64,000 bases of DNA from Acanthornis magna. Its lineage: Eukaryota > Chordata > Aves > Passeriformes > Acanthizidae. Each line of letters opens with the position of its first letter. The first letter of the stretch is position 1. The notes beneath the pieces are model-generated. The model was not told the origin of the DNA. It saw nothing but the letters and a program-made list of their open reading frames with translations, and ran no database searches. Both the position numbers and the translations under genes were made by a program. This document shows positions 36,869-48,245 of this stretch, piece by piece. Location: assembly GCA_036785705.1 (NCBI GenBank), contig JAWUZG010000052.1, positions 1,550,001-1,614,000 of the forward strand, written 5' to 3'.

Positions 36869-37133
36869 TGTGGGTAGGTAGGGTCTGGCGGTTGGAAGAT
36901 ATCGTGCTGTACGGAAAGGTAGGACCTCTCCCCAGATAGCCAATAGTGTTTAGTTTATGATGTAAGCAGACGGATGTGACGTTGTAAACCAAAGTTATAT
37001 TACGCGGTGCTAATCACCAATAAACGCCATTTGCCATCCACCACAGTGGTGTTTGTGAGCAGATGGCCCGAGTGGCTGGGGAGGGCCGCCGTGCCGCTTC
37101 CGAACCAGGTCGCCACGCCTAAGAAAGGCAACA
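36869..37133 (+). repeat. 3' LTR (265 bp)
   Basis: The LTR has the same length as the 5' LTR and differs from it at four positions only (36889, 36893, 37077 and 37116, aligned to 32877, 32881, 33065 and 33104). At each site one copy has CpG and the other TpG. AATAAA lies at 37019-37024. The LTR ends GCAACA, followed by the second target-site copy. Confidence 0.96.
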
Positions 37134-37139
37134 CAGCAA
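37134..37139. repeat. target-site duplication, right copy (CAGCAA)
   Basis: CAGCAA immediately follows the terminal CA of the 3' LTR and is identical to 32851-32856. Host sequence resumes here as TENM4 upstream intron. Confidence 0.95.
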
Positions 37140-38178
37140 CCTGCATCTGTCTGAACTGGGCATGCACTTGGGAATTTGAAAATGATTGTGATATTGTGTG
37201 TCTTCTTTCCATGGGAAGTGATTCAGACACCTTCAGGAGGCATGTATTCATCAGTCACCTAATCGTGGGGAAATCAGGTAATGCTGAAATGTCTCTGTTT
37301 GCGAAACCAGAGGACTTTGGAAAAATGCTGTCCTGTGGTTTTAGAAGTGTTTTGATAGATCACGAGGTTAGAATGTATGAACAAAAGACTAAGATGGAAT
37401 AATAAGGCAAGTGGGAAGGGAGAGGGAGAAAGGAAGAATGAAGGAATGAGATATGGATGGAATTGCATAAAAATGTCTTCCTTTCCAGAGGGCTCATCTT
37501 CACTCAGCTGGAAATATATTAGAACTTAAGTGGAGCTGAGAAAGTGTAAATAAATGATACTGATCTGTTTCAAGTAACAACATGGCCTGGGATTTATTTC
37601 TGGGGAAAAAACCAATGTATATATGCACTGCTATGCAAGCGTACATATCTGCAGGCAGAGAAAACACATATCAGAAATAAAACATGTATTAAAAGTATTT
37701 TTGTCAATTAATAAATGACATTTTTACTTCAAGTTTATTAAGTGTGACAGAAGTCACAGAAAAAAAAGGCAATGACTTGCATAAAGATGGTAAAATATGT
37801 TTTTTAATGTCTAAACTGGTTTATGAGGAAAAATAATGATAAAACCCACAAACCAAACACAGAAAATCTGTAATTATGGGCTGAGCTTCTCAGAAACTGA
37901 GTCTTCCCGACCACTAAAGAACAGAAGTCTAAATGCCACCCCAGGATATTGCTGTTTACCATTAGCATTTAAAAACAGAACGGAAGAGATTCAGAAAGCA
38001 TCTTTTAGTTCTTGGTCTTTTTCATAGCAAATACACATGGAAATGTATGGCAAGGACTGAATCACATTCTGTTGGCATTTCTTTCTTGAAAGGCTAAACC
38101 CTGAATGCACTAATGAAATCTTACTCCTCCATGACTCAGACCCTAGCCTTGCTTCAGATGCTGTGCCCTGGATTTCAG

Positions 38179-38415
38179 AGAATCTTAGAACCTTAGAATG
38201 GTTTGGATTGAAATGGACCTTTAAGACCATCTAGTTCTAATCACCTGCCATGGGCAGGACACCTTCCACTAGACCAGGTTGCTCAAAGCTCCATCCAATC
38301 TGGCTTGAACAATTCCAGGGGTGGGGCATCAACAACTTCTCTGGGCAACCTGTGCCAGTGCCTCACCATCCTCACAATAGAGAATTTCTTCCTAATACCT
38401 TATCTACACCTGCCT
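38179..38415 (-). repeat. CR1 LINE 3' fragment
   Basis: It starts with agaatcttagaaccttagaatggtttgg (shown by its two halves agaatcttagaa and ccttagaatggtttgg). It continues through ctgccatgggcaggacacct, ggttgctcaaagctccatcc, acttctctgggcaacctgtg and gagaatttcttcctaatacc. Orientation is minus. This is one of the better-preserved copies. Confidence 0.93.
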
Positions 38416-41400
38416 CACACAGGTATGGTGCAGTAGTTGAGGACGGATGTGCTGTGAGCTTTGTAGGTTGGTTTAAAGGGATGTGGTGAAATGTAGCATT
38501 TGTGGGTTTCAAAAATGAGTGTGTGAAGGATGGAAGACTCTTTGCACAGGTTCTGATAACCTACAAATCATAATACTAATACTGATGCCTTAAGACAACA
38601 TTTTATTTTTCATTCCTTACTTGACAAGCTGTCTGGCACAAGTTCAACTTAAAAAAATACTGGAGTTGAGAGTGCAGGAGGAAGCAAGAATTGCAGCAGG
38701 GCTGTGAGATAAACTGGGAGCTGGGCAAGGAAGCACAGGGTTACACTTTTGGGACTCTCGTGGGGTTAAACCATGACACACTCCTATTTCTGCAATTCTG
38801 ATTGTGCTAAAACTGCTCCCTGGCTTTTGTCCCTTTAACCTCCAACCAAAACCAACTTTGCAATGACAGACCCCAGTTCCAACACCTTGTATGGCTCCTG
38901 GAGCATTCTTCCTGGAAATTAAGACATTACTATAAAAAACAAAAAACAAACAACATGGTCTCCCAGTCTATTCCAGAGATGGCGGCAGACCAAGTTTATA
39001 CTTCCTGTTTGTCAGCTAAGTGCACAGAAACTATTGAACACAGAAGGAGGATAGGGACAGAGGAAAGAAGGAGTGTCTTATAACAAGGTTTACCTAAGTG
39101 ATCCACAGAGATTTGAGTACCACTTTCATTTTAAACATGTTTTTAAACCCACAGAACTCACTGACTTTAATTCATTCATGTAAATACAATAGAGTGAATG
39201 CAAATGGGATTACCCACCGGCCAAAACTGACACATGTTAAATGTATTGCAGAGTAAGGGTACAAAACTGAGGCCTGAATGTAGAAGTAATAGTGAAGGAG
39301 ATTGTGTTGTGCTAAGAACCAATAGGAGCATATATGAGATCTACCAAATATTGGTAGATTTTTCTTTTTTTTGCATTGAATCAAACATATTGGTGCTTTC
39401 ACACTAGAAGGAGATAAAAGAAATAGAGCATCTGATTGCCTTTCACTGCACTGTCATCTCCCCTTTTTTTTAAAAAAAAGCTTTTTTTGGCTTGAAAAAT
39501 TGTGACTTTTTTTGCACTTCTTATTGAATCCATTTGTCTCCTTTATAGCATCTCTGAAAACCTTAGAAGGAGAAGGTTTGTTATACTATTGAATAAAACA
39601 AGTTAAAACAGGCTCCTTCACAAAAGCCCTGTATTGAGAGCCATTATAATGATCACTGAAATTGTGGTTTATTGTTATGGGGGATGGAGACAGCAAAATG
39701 TGGGCAAGAAGTGGTTGCTCTCTAAGAAAGGAGGAAAGGTGGCTTCTACCTGCTCCTGAGCATTGTAGCAATTCCTACTGAGGGCTGGTCATTTAAAAAC
39801 CCTCTAGCGGGAGAGGCACATGTGCCAAGAAAACCTTTCTGCACTGCTAGAGCCACAAGGTACAAACAGGGTCTGTAATTACCATTAGTAACCTTGCAAC
39901 TTAGGAAATGACAAAAAACCATGAGGAAATTGACTGAATTCCCACCAGATGAAGGGTTTTCTTTTTGTAAGGAAAGGTCCTGAAAAACTGAAAATTCTCC
40001 TGCAGTTCATCAAAAATAGCCCCGTAAATTTGCACCATCCATATGCACATTCCTCTGTAACAGTGTTTCTATTCCCAACTCATTCCTGTCTTTATAAATT
40101 TAACTCTTCTCAACTTTTTATTTCTCTCTCCCTCACAACTTGGCTTGACTTTCCAAATAGAAAGGTTACCTCCATAAAATATAATGAAGACTTTAAAAAA
40201 AATTATTTTCAAAGACCAAACTGTTGCATTTACCTAACTTAAGTAAGTTTCCAGCACCTCTCCATGGACATGAAGTTCTTGTCATCTCCGTTTTATGGCC
40301 CAATTCCCAGATGGTTTAGATACCTTACTTTCAATGGAATTGTGTTGTCAGAGAATTTGCCTCATAGTGTTTCTGTGATAGATTATTATTTTTTATCTGC
40401 TACTCCTTGTGTCTAGATTTCACTTCTGCTGCAATTTCATCAGTGCCATCAATGCCTCACATTTTTCCTGACTTCTCTGGCACACGACGAATACAAAGAA
40501 TCACACTCATCTCAGTTACATACTCAACCACCAGTTTCTTTCTATCTTTAGCTCATGATTGCTCCTCATAATTTTAAAGGCTTCCATAAACTTGCTGGAC
40601 CAGATGTAAAAAACCAGGTTTTCTCATATGCACCTTTTCATTCCTGTGTTCCTTTTCCGTCCATAAAAGTACAAAACCCTACCACTCTCAATCATTTATA
40701 TTTGGAAAGGGTTTTCTTGTCCTGTAACACAGCTCTGTTTGATTCTTTCATCATACTGCTGTCTGCATAACACATCAAATTCCTCCTTTTTTTTTTCTAT
40801 TTTCTTTTTTTTTTTTTTTTGTATTTTAAAGCCAATTAGTTGCATTAGCTATTCTTGATTTTGGCAGGCCTCTTTGTATCCAGTCCCAGCTGGACCTCAA
40901 GTTGGTCTGGAGTACAATTCACAACAGAACCATCCTTCTGGCTTGACTTACTCTACTCAGAAAAATCTCATTGACCCCAGAAAGGGTTACTTACAAGTAA
41001 AAGCCTATAGAATCAGACTCCTTCAAATAGTTACATTTTTCAGAGGTGTGGGACTCTTTTCACATCCTTGTATGTATGTCAGGGAGTGGAACAAAAAAAT
41101 CACCTTTCTGGTTCTGGTGCAGTAGTGCAGCAAATACAATGCTTATTTGCAGCTCTTTTTATTTTGCTTCTGCTTTGGTTGGCTTCCAAATAATCCTTTT
41201 TATGATGTTTTATCCTTTATATCTCTCCTCCTCATTCTCAGTTCTGTTGTGTTTTGTTGCTCTTTGGAGCTTTGATTAACCACACTGGCTTTGTGCTGCA
41301 GAATCACACTCAATGAATGGCAAGGGGGATGATTTATTTTCTGAGTCACTGCTCAAAAGACAAACTTGCATCAATCAAAAACCAGACAAGGGAGTGTGAC

Positions 41401-42019
41401 ACCACAAAGCGATATGCTAGGAGGCACTTATAGCAAAAAGGACAGGTGGTCTTTGGTACCTGACTTACACTGCAGGTCACTAATCACAGAGATTAGCAGC
41501 AAGGTGATAGACAGCGCCTGTTCTGGGAGGCAGCATGTCATATCATCCAATTTACTGTCAAAATGTGAGGGTTTAAACAGTAGAGATAGCTTTATGTACT
41601 TCCCATATAGTTATGGCAACAGGGTGATGAGAAAGCTGGAAGACTGAAATATCTTGTCTGCAAGAAAACATGAGCATGAGCTCTGGTGGGTTGATTCCAC
41701 CTCCACCTTTGTGCTGAAGGAAGCAAAAGGACTACTTGTGATAGTCATTTGTTTTCCTCTGCAAAACTGCCTATGCAGAAATGGCATCATCTTCCTTGGT
41801 AGGGCACGCTTTTTGTCTTCTTGAACTCGATCTTCTCATTTCAGTGCTTAGGGCAATATTTTTCCCTATTTTTTACTTCTGCTGCCCTTTGTAGAACGAG
41901 CACAGCCATAGGATGCTGAGCAGCAAGCTTAATTTTATATTCCCTCCTTTGGGCTCCACAAATTGAATCGTTAACCAAGACCTAATGCTGGTAAGTAATA
42001 AGCAAATATCCTTTCCTTC

Positions 42020-42130
42020 ACTTCATAGAGGAAGAGAGGAGCCACAGGAAGTCAAAGTGAATTGCTTAAGGTGGTACAAGAAGAAAACAACACAACTGAG
42101 GGCAGCAACTTGATTTCCAAAGCTGAGCCA
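42020..42130 (+). repeat. possible MIR-like relic
   Basis: The blocks catagaggaagagaggagcc, gtgaattgcttaaggtggta and gcagcaacttgatttccaaa follow the order of a MIR body ('gaggcacagag', 'agtgacttgcccaaggtcac', 'cagaactggattt'). Similarity is weak and judged by eye. Confidence 0.35.
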
Positions 42131-42682
42131 GATAATGAGCCCTGGATTTTTTTGAGAACCAAGTCACATAAGCATAGTAGAATACTTAATTAAAAAATTG
42201 TGGCAAATGCATGTCTAAAATCTTTGTTGTAGAATAGTAGCATGAACCTCAGGTATTATTAACAAGATGCTCTTTCATGTTTCATGGTGTCCTTCAGTCA
42301 GAATGACTGTGGAACATGGACAATTGCAGTTGTGTCTGACCAGTGAAATCCCATGGTGAATGATGAAAAGCACACTCAGTCAAAAGAGAAACAGATTTTC
42401 ACCTTGTTGTATATTAACCTTCTCAAAGACACCAACAGATACTGGGGGCAGACTAGCAATGTTATTTGTGATATTAACTCCAACTCAGGATCTTAAGCTG
42501 CAACCAAAGAAGTTGTGAATTCAGATGTTTAAATGATTTTGTGTCTGTGGTTATTAATATCCTACATCAAATTAAGTCCCCACCTCTTATTTTACATCGT
42601 ATTTGAAAGAACGCAGTTCTCTGTGACAGTCCTGCCACACTTCCATGATGCAAGTGTCTGGTTCAGGGCTCCATATTCTGAT

Positions 42683-42822
42683 TTCATAGACTCATGGAAA
42701 GGCTTGGGTTGGAAGGAATTTTCAAGATCATCTAGTTCCAACCTTGCTGCCATAGGCAGGGATGCCACGCACTAGTTCAGGTTGTTTAGAGCCCCATCCA
42801 GCCTGACCTTGAAAAAATCTGG
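42683..42822 (-). repeat. CR1 LINE 3' terminal fragment
   Basis: The segment begins tcatagactcatggaaaggc and includes catctagttccaaccttgct, ccataggcagggatgccacg and agccccatccagcctgacct. Only the terminal ~140 bp of a CR1 element in minus orientation is present. Confidence 0.9.
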
Positions 42823-44334
42823 CCTTCTTTACACAAATTGTTGAACCTGGGAAATCTTATTTGCTCATTTTCATTTGTCAAGAGTTGTCTGCTATACTGC
42901 CTCCCATTCCACCTCATCTAAAGCACAAACCTGGCATAAATGGTGTGGTGAATGTTCTGATGCATTCAGCAAATACTTAGACACATACTCAGGGGTTATT
43001 CAAATCAAATTTGTATTGCCCGGTGAGCAGGGGCAGCAATGATCTGACCTTAGCAAATACACTACTGTGGCTTAAACAGTGTGATGCCATTTATCAGGTT
43101 TTTGGGAGATTCTTCTATAACATAAAGGACTCCTGTGTTTTTTATTAAACTTTAAGCTTCAGATTTATAACAGAGGTTCAAATCTCATGAGGTCTTTGTA
43201 GGAAATAAATTAAGCTATAGGTATAACATCCTCTCACATTTTTGGCAAAGGGTCAGGAAAGAAGCAGGCTACAAGAGAGGAGAATGAAGAGTTGAATTAA
43301 TACTGCTTGGCTTCAACCCAGTACTCAAAAAAAGTAACAAAACCTCCTTTTTCCGGTCTCAACCACGAAGCCTTTCTTCTACTGGTTAGAGACTTGCTAG
43401 GCATTTGGTAATGCCTTGTCCAAAACATGTGGTTTGTGACCTTTTCATGAATAAATCTAAAACTGCAATAAGCTGGAGGCCCAGGAAAACTTGAAACAGT
43501 AGTGGTGAAAAAACATGAAGGAGGCTGGAATGCAATCATCTCAATTATTTCTGGTTTGCAACCCCCTAAGACTTCTGTCATGGGCTGGAGCCTTTAACTT
43601 GTGCTAGCAGAAGATTTTGGGGCCCTAAGTTGAAAATTCCTTTGAATATTTTTTGACAAATATAAGCAGTTTGCAGTTGCAGTCATCAGAACCCTACTCT
43701 GGCTTACACCAAAATGGAAATTACTTTGGAAACAATCTTAGTTTTATATTGAAATTCTCATTATGAGTCTATTAACTATTCTTGGATGAAGTGGGTTTTC
43801 TTTAGAACCTCAGTTTAATAGACAATGCATAAAGGCATTTAAATAATAAATGCCAAAAGAGACAGCTTGACCATGTTTTATGTTCAGCCTGCAAATTTTT
43901 CCTGACTCTCTATGTCAGACTCAAGGTTTGGGTGTACGATGTGCCACACGTCCAGACCCCATGTGAAACCAGCCCACTTATCAGCCAATCTCAGAGTGAC
44001 AAAGAACTGGTATCATAAAATGCAGGTAGTCACTGAAAGCATTCCCATTCTTTCTCCGCCACCCACCTTTTGCTAATTTGGGCTCTTACCTGGGATACAG
44101 GAAACTAAAATTTATGTCCTTAATCTGAGTCAGACAGGATGAAGTTTTGAATGTGTCTCAAGCATCCTAGGTGAAAAGTCCTTGGCACAGCCTTTCTCAA
44201 TCTGTTTGGGAGAACTTTTCCTTTTTCTTCCAGAAAAGGAAAGCATAGCCTGGGTTCTGGGTTTGTTTGTTTGGGTTTTTTGCTTGTTTTTATAACAACA
44301 AAAAAAATTATTTGATAACTGCCAGTTGTACAAC

Positions 44335-44540
44335 CGTAGAATGGATTTTATGACAACAAGGAAGGTGGCTTTGCTTTGGAAGTGACCTTAAAGATCACCT
44401 AGTTACAATTTTCTGCTGTGGGCAGGGACACTTTCCACCAGACCAGGTTGCTCTGAACCCTTTCCAACCTGTCCTTGAACACTTCCAGGGACAGGCATCT
44501 ACAATTCCCCTGGGCACCCTGTGCCAGTGTCTCATCTCTT
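44335..44540 (-). repeat. CR1 LINE 3' fragment with small insertion
   Basis: The CR1 blocks gaccttaaagatcacctagt, gtgggcagggacactttcca, gaccaggttgctctgaaccc, ttgaacacttccagggacag and tgggcaccctgtgccagtgt are in minus orientation. About 20 bp of extra sequence follow the terminal gtagaatgg, so the end has been altered after insertion. Confidence 0.9.
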
Positions 44541-46451
44541 AGACCAGAAGAAAAGGCTGGTACAGGGCTCATTTCAGGGTATTAAGCTTTGTACCCACTC
44601 CAGGGGAAGCTTTGTGTCCAATTCTCAGTGTTCTGTTGTGGCCTACAGGAAGCCTTTGCAATTAGATGGTGACCCACATGAAAATGTAGCAAGAATCCCA
44701 AGACAGTTCCCTTGTACACCTCGTGCCACTCAGCCTCTTTACTCCACAATTAGGTAAGTGAATTCCCATGCTTAGATACACTACCTCTGTATCCCTGATT
44801 TCCTGTCAATAAATTGAACAAGGAAACTATCCATCTTTATTACCCTCGTATGGACTGGATGCAGTCATTTGGAAAAGAAGAAGGGGACAGTGGTTGTGAA
44901 CAGTGATTTAAGGATCACTCCAGAATTCCCCTCCATCCACTTCAGCAAATTTCTTTGCAGGAGCACTGGGTTTGACAGTCCCTCATGAACCTGTCCTTTG
45001 AGAGTCTGCCTAATCCCGTTTGACTCTGAAATATTTTGGCCTTTGCAACATTCTGTGTGCAGTCCCCCAGTTTAATTGTGTGTGGTGTGAAGAAGTATTT
45101 GTCTCATTTAAAGTTACTGTTTACAGTCTTGTCTTTCATGGTAATATTGATGAACCCTCAGCCTTTTCCATAAGAAAAGAAGCCTTGAACTCATACCCAC
45201 ACTCAGATGTATCTTTTTGCTATTACACATTATTTCTGGCGCCACAGAAAAGAGCTGAATGGAGCCTGGGACTCTTTTAGGAGAGAAAGCATGTCTGCCC
45301 TTTCTCCCTGCAGCCACCACCCTGTATCCATATCCCTCAGTGAAAATACCACGTTGGTGCGCATCTCCTATTTGAAACAGAGTTCAGAGCATCTTCTGTT
45401 CTACACCTTTTGGATGCAGCCTGGGGCTGAATAGCTCTCAGGGTGACAGCTTGAACTGAAGCAGACCTGCAGCATCAAACCAGCAAGATCTGAATTTTTC
45501 CTCCTTTTTCTCATTGGCTTTACTGTGAAAACAATAGAATAATAGTTTATGCCTGCATTGGCTTTCACTACTGCCATTGAATAGCAGGGAATGCCATAGG
45601 CTCAACTGAGTTTGGAGGAATATACTCAGAATTATGCTCAAAAAACATTGCCAGGGACAGATTAATTTTGTATATTCCTATTTATTAACACTATTTATAT
45701 AGATACTCTGCAGAACAACAAGATGAAAAACTTCCTGCAGCAGAGGGAAGCTCTCACCTAACCAGGCAGTACACACAACATAGGAAAAAAGTATTATCCC
45801 TCTTCTACAGGCAAAGGCAACTATCTTATCCAGTTACTTGAATTCAAGTAACTAACACACCAAACTCCTGCAGGATTAGTGACAAGGTCAGCCTGTCCTT
45901 GTCTTACCACAGTATCATGTGTAAAAATGTCCCTGCTCTTGTCACAGATGGTGTGGTATGGGGTAATCTCTTCTTGCCTTCCTTCTGCAGGGAGAGAAGC
46001 CAACCTGTTTTCTTGTTCTGATAGAATTCCCTAAAGGGTCGAACTTCAAACTAAGTTCATTAAAATATGAATTATCTGTAAAAAGACTGCAAAGCCCATG
46101 AATTGATTTATTTTAGGACTTCTCTGTGAGATAATCAGAGTGCATTGAGAGATGCTAGGGATTGATTAATTAGTGTAACCCCTACTGTGTCCAGAGCTTC
46201 AGTTTTAATGACACAATAAGCTTATGCAGTAGGAAGTGTATCTTTCTTAGGCAAAATGCCTATGGGGAAAAAAATCAGAGAGGTAAAAATATTAAATTAG
46301 AAATAGGGAATGTTTGGGGGTTTTTCTGAAACAAAGGGCTCCTTCATTGGAATAACAAGGAGGGGTATCACCTCTAAGAAGATATTTTAAGCACATGTAA
46401 GAGGACTTACACCTAATTGCTGGGTTGCAGCTTAACATTGCATGTACAGGG
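44541..46451. other. TENM4 upstream sequence, no gene seen
   Basis: Short frames only, with no recognisable exon, RNA gene or mobile element. A weak MIR-like patch (gtattatccctcttctacag) lies near 45.79 kb. I see nothing else in it. Confidence 0.55.
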
Positions 46452-46807
46452 GTATGGAGAAGAAAAGGCTCAAGGGAGACCTTACAGCACCTTCCAGTGC
46501 CTGAAGGGGCTACAAGAGAGCTGGAGAGGGTGTTTTGACAAGGGCATGGAGTGACAGGACAAGGGGGAATGACTTCAAACTGACAGAGGGCAGGGTTAGA
46601 TTAGGCATTAGGAATAAATTCTTCCCTGTGAGGGTGGTGAGGCACTGGCACAAGTTGCCCAAACGAGTTGCAGATGCCCCATCCCTGGAATTGTTCAAAG
46701 CCTGGCTGGATGGGGCTGTGAGCAACCTGAAGGTGAAGGTCCCTGCTCACTAGGTCATCTTTAAGGTCCCTTCCAACCCAAACCCGTCAATGTTTCTATG
46801 ATTCAAT
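46452..46807 (+). repeat. CR1 LINE 3' fragment, well preserved
   Basis: The sequence runs from ggtatggagaagaaaaggct through ctacaagagagctggagagg, gtgacaggacaagggggaat, ggtgaggcactggcacaagt and gccccatccctggaattgtt. It ends at tttctatgattcaatg, the CR1 terminus. Orientation is plus. It is the second longest CR1 relic in the window. It is 5'-truncated, and its open frames are antisense or chance frames of the 3' UTR. Confidence 0.94.
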
Positions 46808-46984
46808 GACCTTCCAAAACAGACATCAATACACTCTTCCACATGTACAAATGCCACTTGACTGAAAGGTACATCAAGAAGGGATCTTAATAAGGTAATG
46901 ATAAGTGATACTTGTAGCTCAGGTGAAAATATCAAGCATTAAGTGGCAAAACCTCAGCTTTGTTACTGGTTTAGCCTTCAAGGA

Positions 46985-47110
46985 AGTACATTTTCATCTC
47001 TCCCATGTTACTGGAAGAAAGGAGGTGACTTGACCAAATGATGCAGGAAGTCAGTGGCATGGGGCACACAAACCCCAGCTCCTCTTTGCACATCAGAAGC
47101 CTGTTTACTG
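46985..47110 (+). repeat. possible MIR-like relic
   Basis: The blocks aaggaggtgacttgaccaaa, aggaagtcagtggcatgggg and acaaaccccagctcctcttt parallel the MIR consensus order. The copy is diverged and has no defined ends. Confidence 0.38.
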
Positions 47111-48125
47111 CAGTTCTTGGATTCTGAGCCAGTATTCATGGAAGTCAATCACCTTTCAGTAGATAAAATGCTAGGTAAGAGATTAAGTGGTTTATCCAAG
47201 TCCAAAATGGAAAATAAATTCTGCATTGTTGGTACTAAGATCACTAATTTAGTGAGTAAGTGATGAATGTCCTGGTTTGCCATAACAAAACATTTTGTAT
47301 TTGTCTTTCTGTGGCAAAACAGAATGACTTATTAAATCTTTCTTATAAGCACAAGTTTTTATAACATTAAACAAAATGAGTGGAAAGGCCCACTCTTTTG
47401 CTAAAGAAAAGCTTTGCTGCCATGCTAAAGAATCCAGCTTAAAGGATATTCAGCAAAAAGACATTGTAGGAAGAAAAGGAAAAAGCAAATTAAGAAGCTG
47501 GGGAGGGAGAGAAAGCAATTGAAGATGTAAATGGCTCTTCTTAGTCATACCTTTAATGACTAGCTAGACCAAAGATTAGAAGTAATTGAACTAGCTCTCA
47601 GTCAACAAGAGATGCAAATAGATTGCAAAACTGAGTGGGATTACATTAGTTTACACTAAACCAAGAGTAATTAGTGTTTGCGCAATGCTTAAAAAGCAGA
47701 AAGTCCTACATAAATGTTAATTATTACTATTTGTTTCAAGTAGATGCAACAAACACAATCTTTTATGTGCCTTAGGAAGTAAAAGACAATAAAGCAAAAC
47801 TCAGTAACAGGCTCCATCATTTGGCTAAGGCCTACCATAACACATTTGGGAAAACACATGGAGTCTTATTCAGCGGCTATCTCTGAATTGTGAGTGTTTC
47901 ATTTGAAGTCATGGGTGACTGTCTATCTCTGGAAAGCCTATATTCTGGAAAAGGAAAAAAAACAAAACAAAGCCTACCCAAAGCAGCAAGGTCACCAGCT
48001 CTACCAACATCAAAAGAATAGAGAATTTACGAGATGGAGGCCATGGATTTCAGTCGCAAGTAAACCATCTTCATTTTGGGCCATGCAATCGCTCCTGATA
48101 TGAAGAGATAGTTATGTCTACTGCT

Positions 48126-48245
48126 GAGAAGTAAGATTCTGGGAAACAGCACTGGCTTCTCTTATGCCACTAATTTATTGTGTGATCCTGGACAAGGCAT
48201 TTAACCTTTTGGGCCCATTTTATGAAAAACAGATATAACCATTCT
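48126..48245 (+). repeat. MIR-like SINE relic
   Basis: The segment contains gattctgggaaacagcactg, then tgtgtgatcctggacaaggc, then atttaaccttttgggcccat, then tttatgaaaaacagatataa. This order matches the 'gctgtgtgaccttgggcaag', 'ttacttaacctctctg' and 'cccatttgtaaaatgggga' parts of MIR. It is the clearest MIR-type relic in the window, though still diverged. Confidence 0.55.

Larger units (their letters stand above)
32857..37133 (+). mobile_element. endogenous retrovirus, internally deleted, alpharetrovirus-like gag with gammaretrovirus-like env
   Basis: This is a complete but defective provirus of 4,277 bp, flanked by a 6 bp duplication. The order is 5' LTR, tRNA-Phe primer binding site, leader, gag (frameshifted and cut off within capsid), env (SU and TM, broken), C-rich 3' region, polypurine tract, 3' LTR. 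The end of gag and all of pro and pol are absent, so it cannot copy itself. The R region and matrix/capsid look alpharetrovirus-like. The env has the covalent-type gammaretroviral organisation (CWLC in SU, CX6CC in TM). I recall an avian recombinant family with this combination and a tRNA-Phe primer, named TgERV-F after zebra finch; assignment needs alignment. The element is antisense to TENM4. Both LTRs are full length. Confidence 0.95.
37140..42682. other. TENM4 upstream intronic sequence, no gene seen
   Basis: No exon or RNA gene is recognisable. The stretch holds one CR1 fragment (38179-38415), an A/T palindromic run near 39470, T-rich runs at 40787-40820 and a possible SINE relic near 42.05 kb. 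Any upstream non-coding TENM4 exon in it could not be identified by eye. Confidence 0.55.

Noticed and set aside
39460..39490. A/T palindromic run as a terminator or cruciform
   Set aside because: Short T-run followed by A-run is common in AT-rich intron and has no supporting context.
46452..46807. Open frames across CR1 copies as possible reverse transcriptase
   Set aside because: All CR1 relics here are 3' terminal fragments; none reaches the ORF2 coding part.
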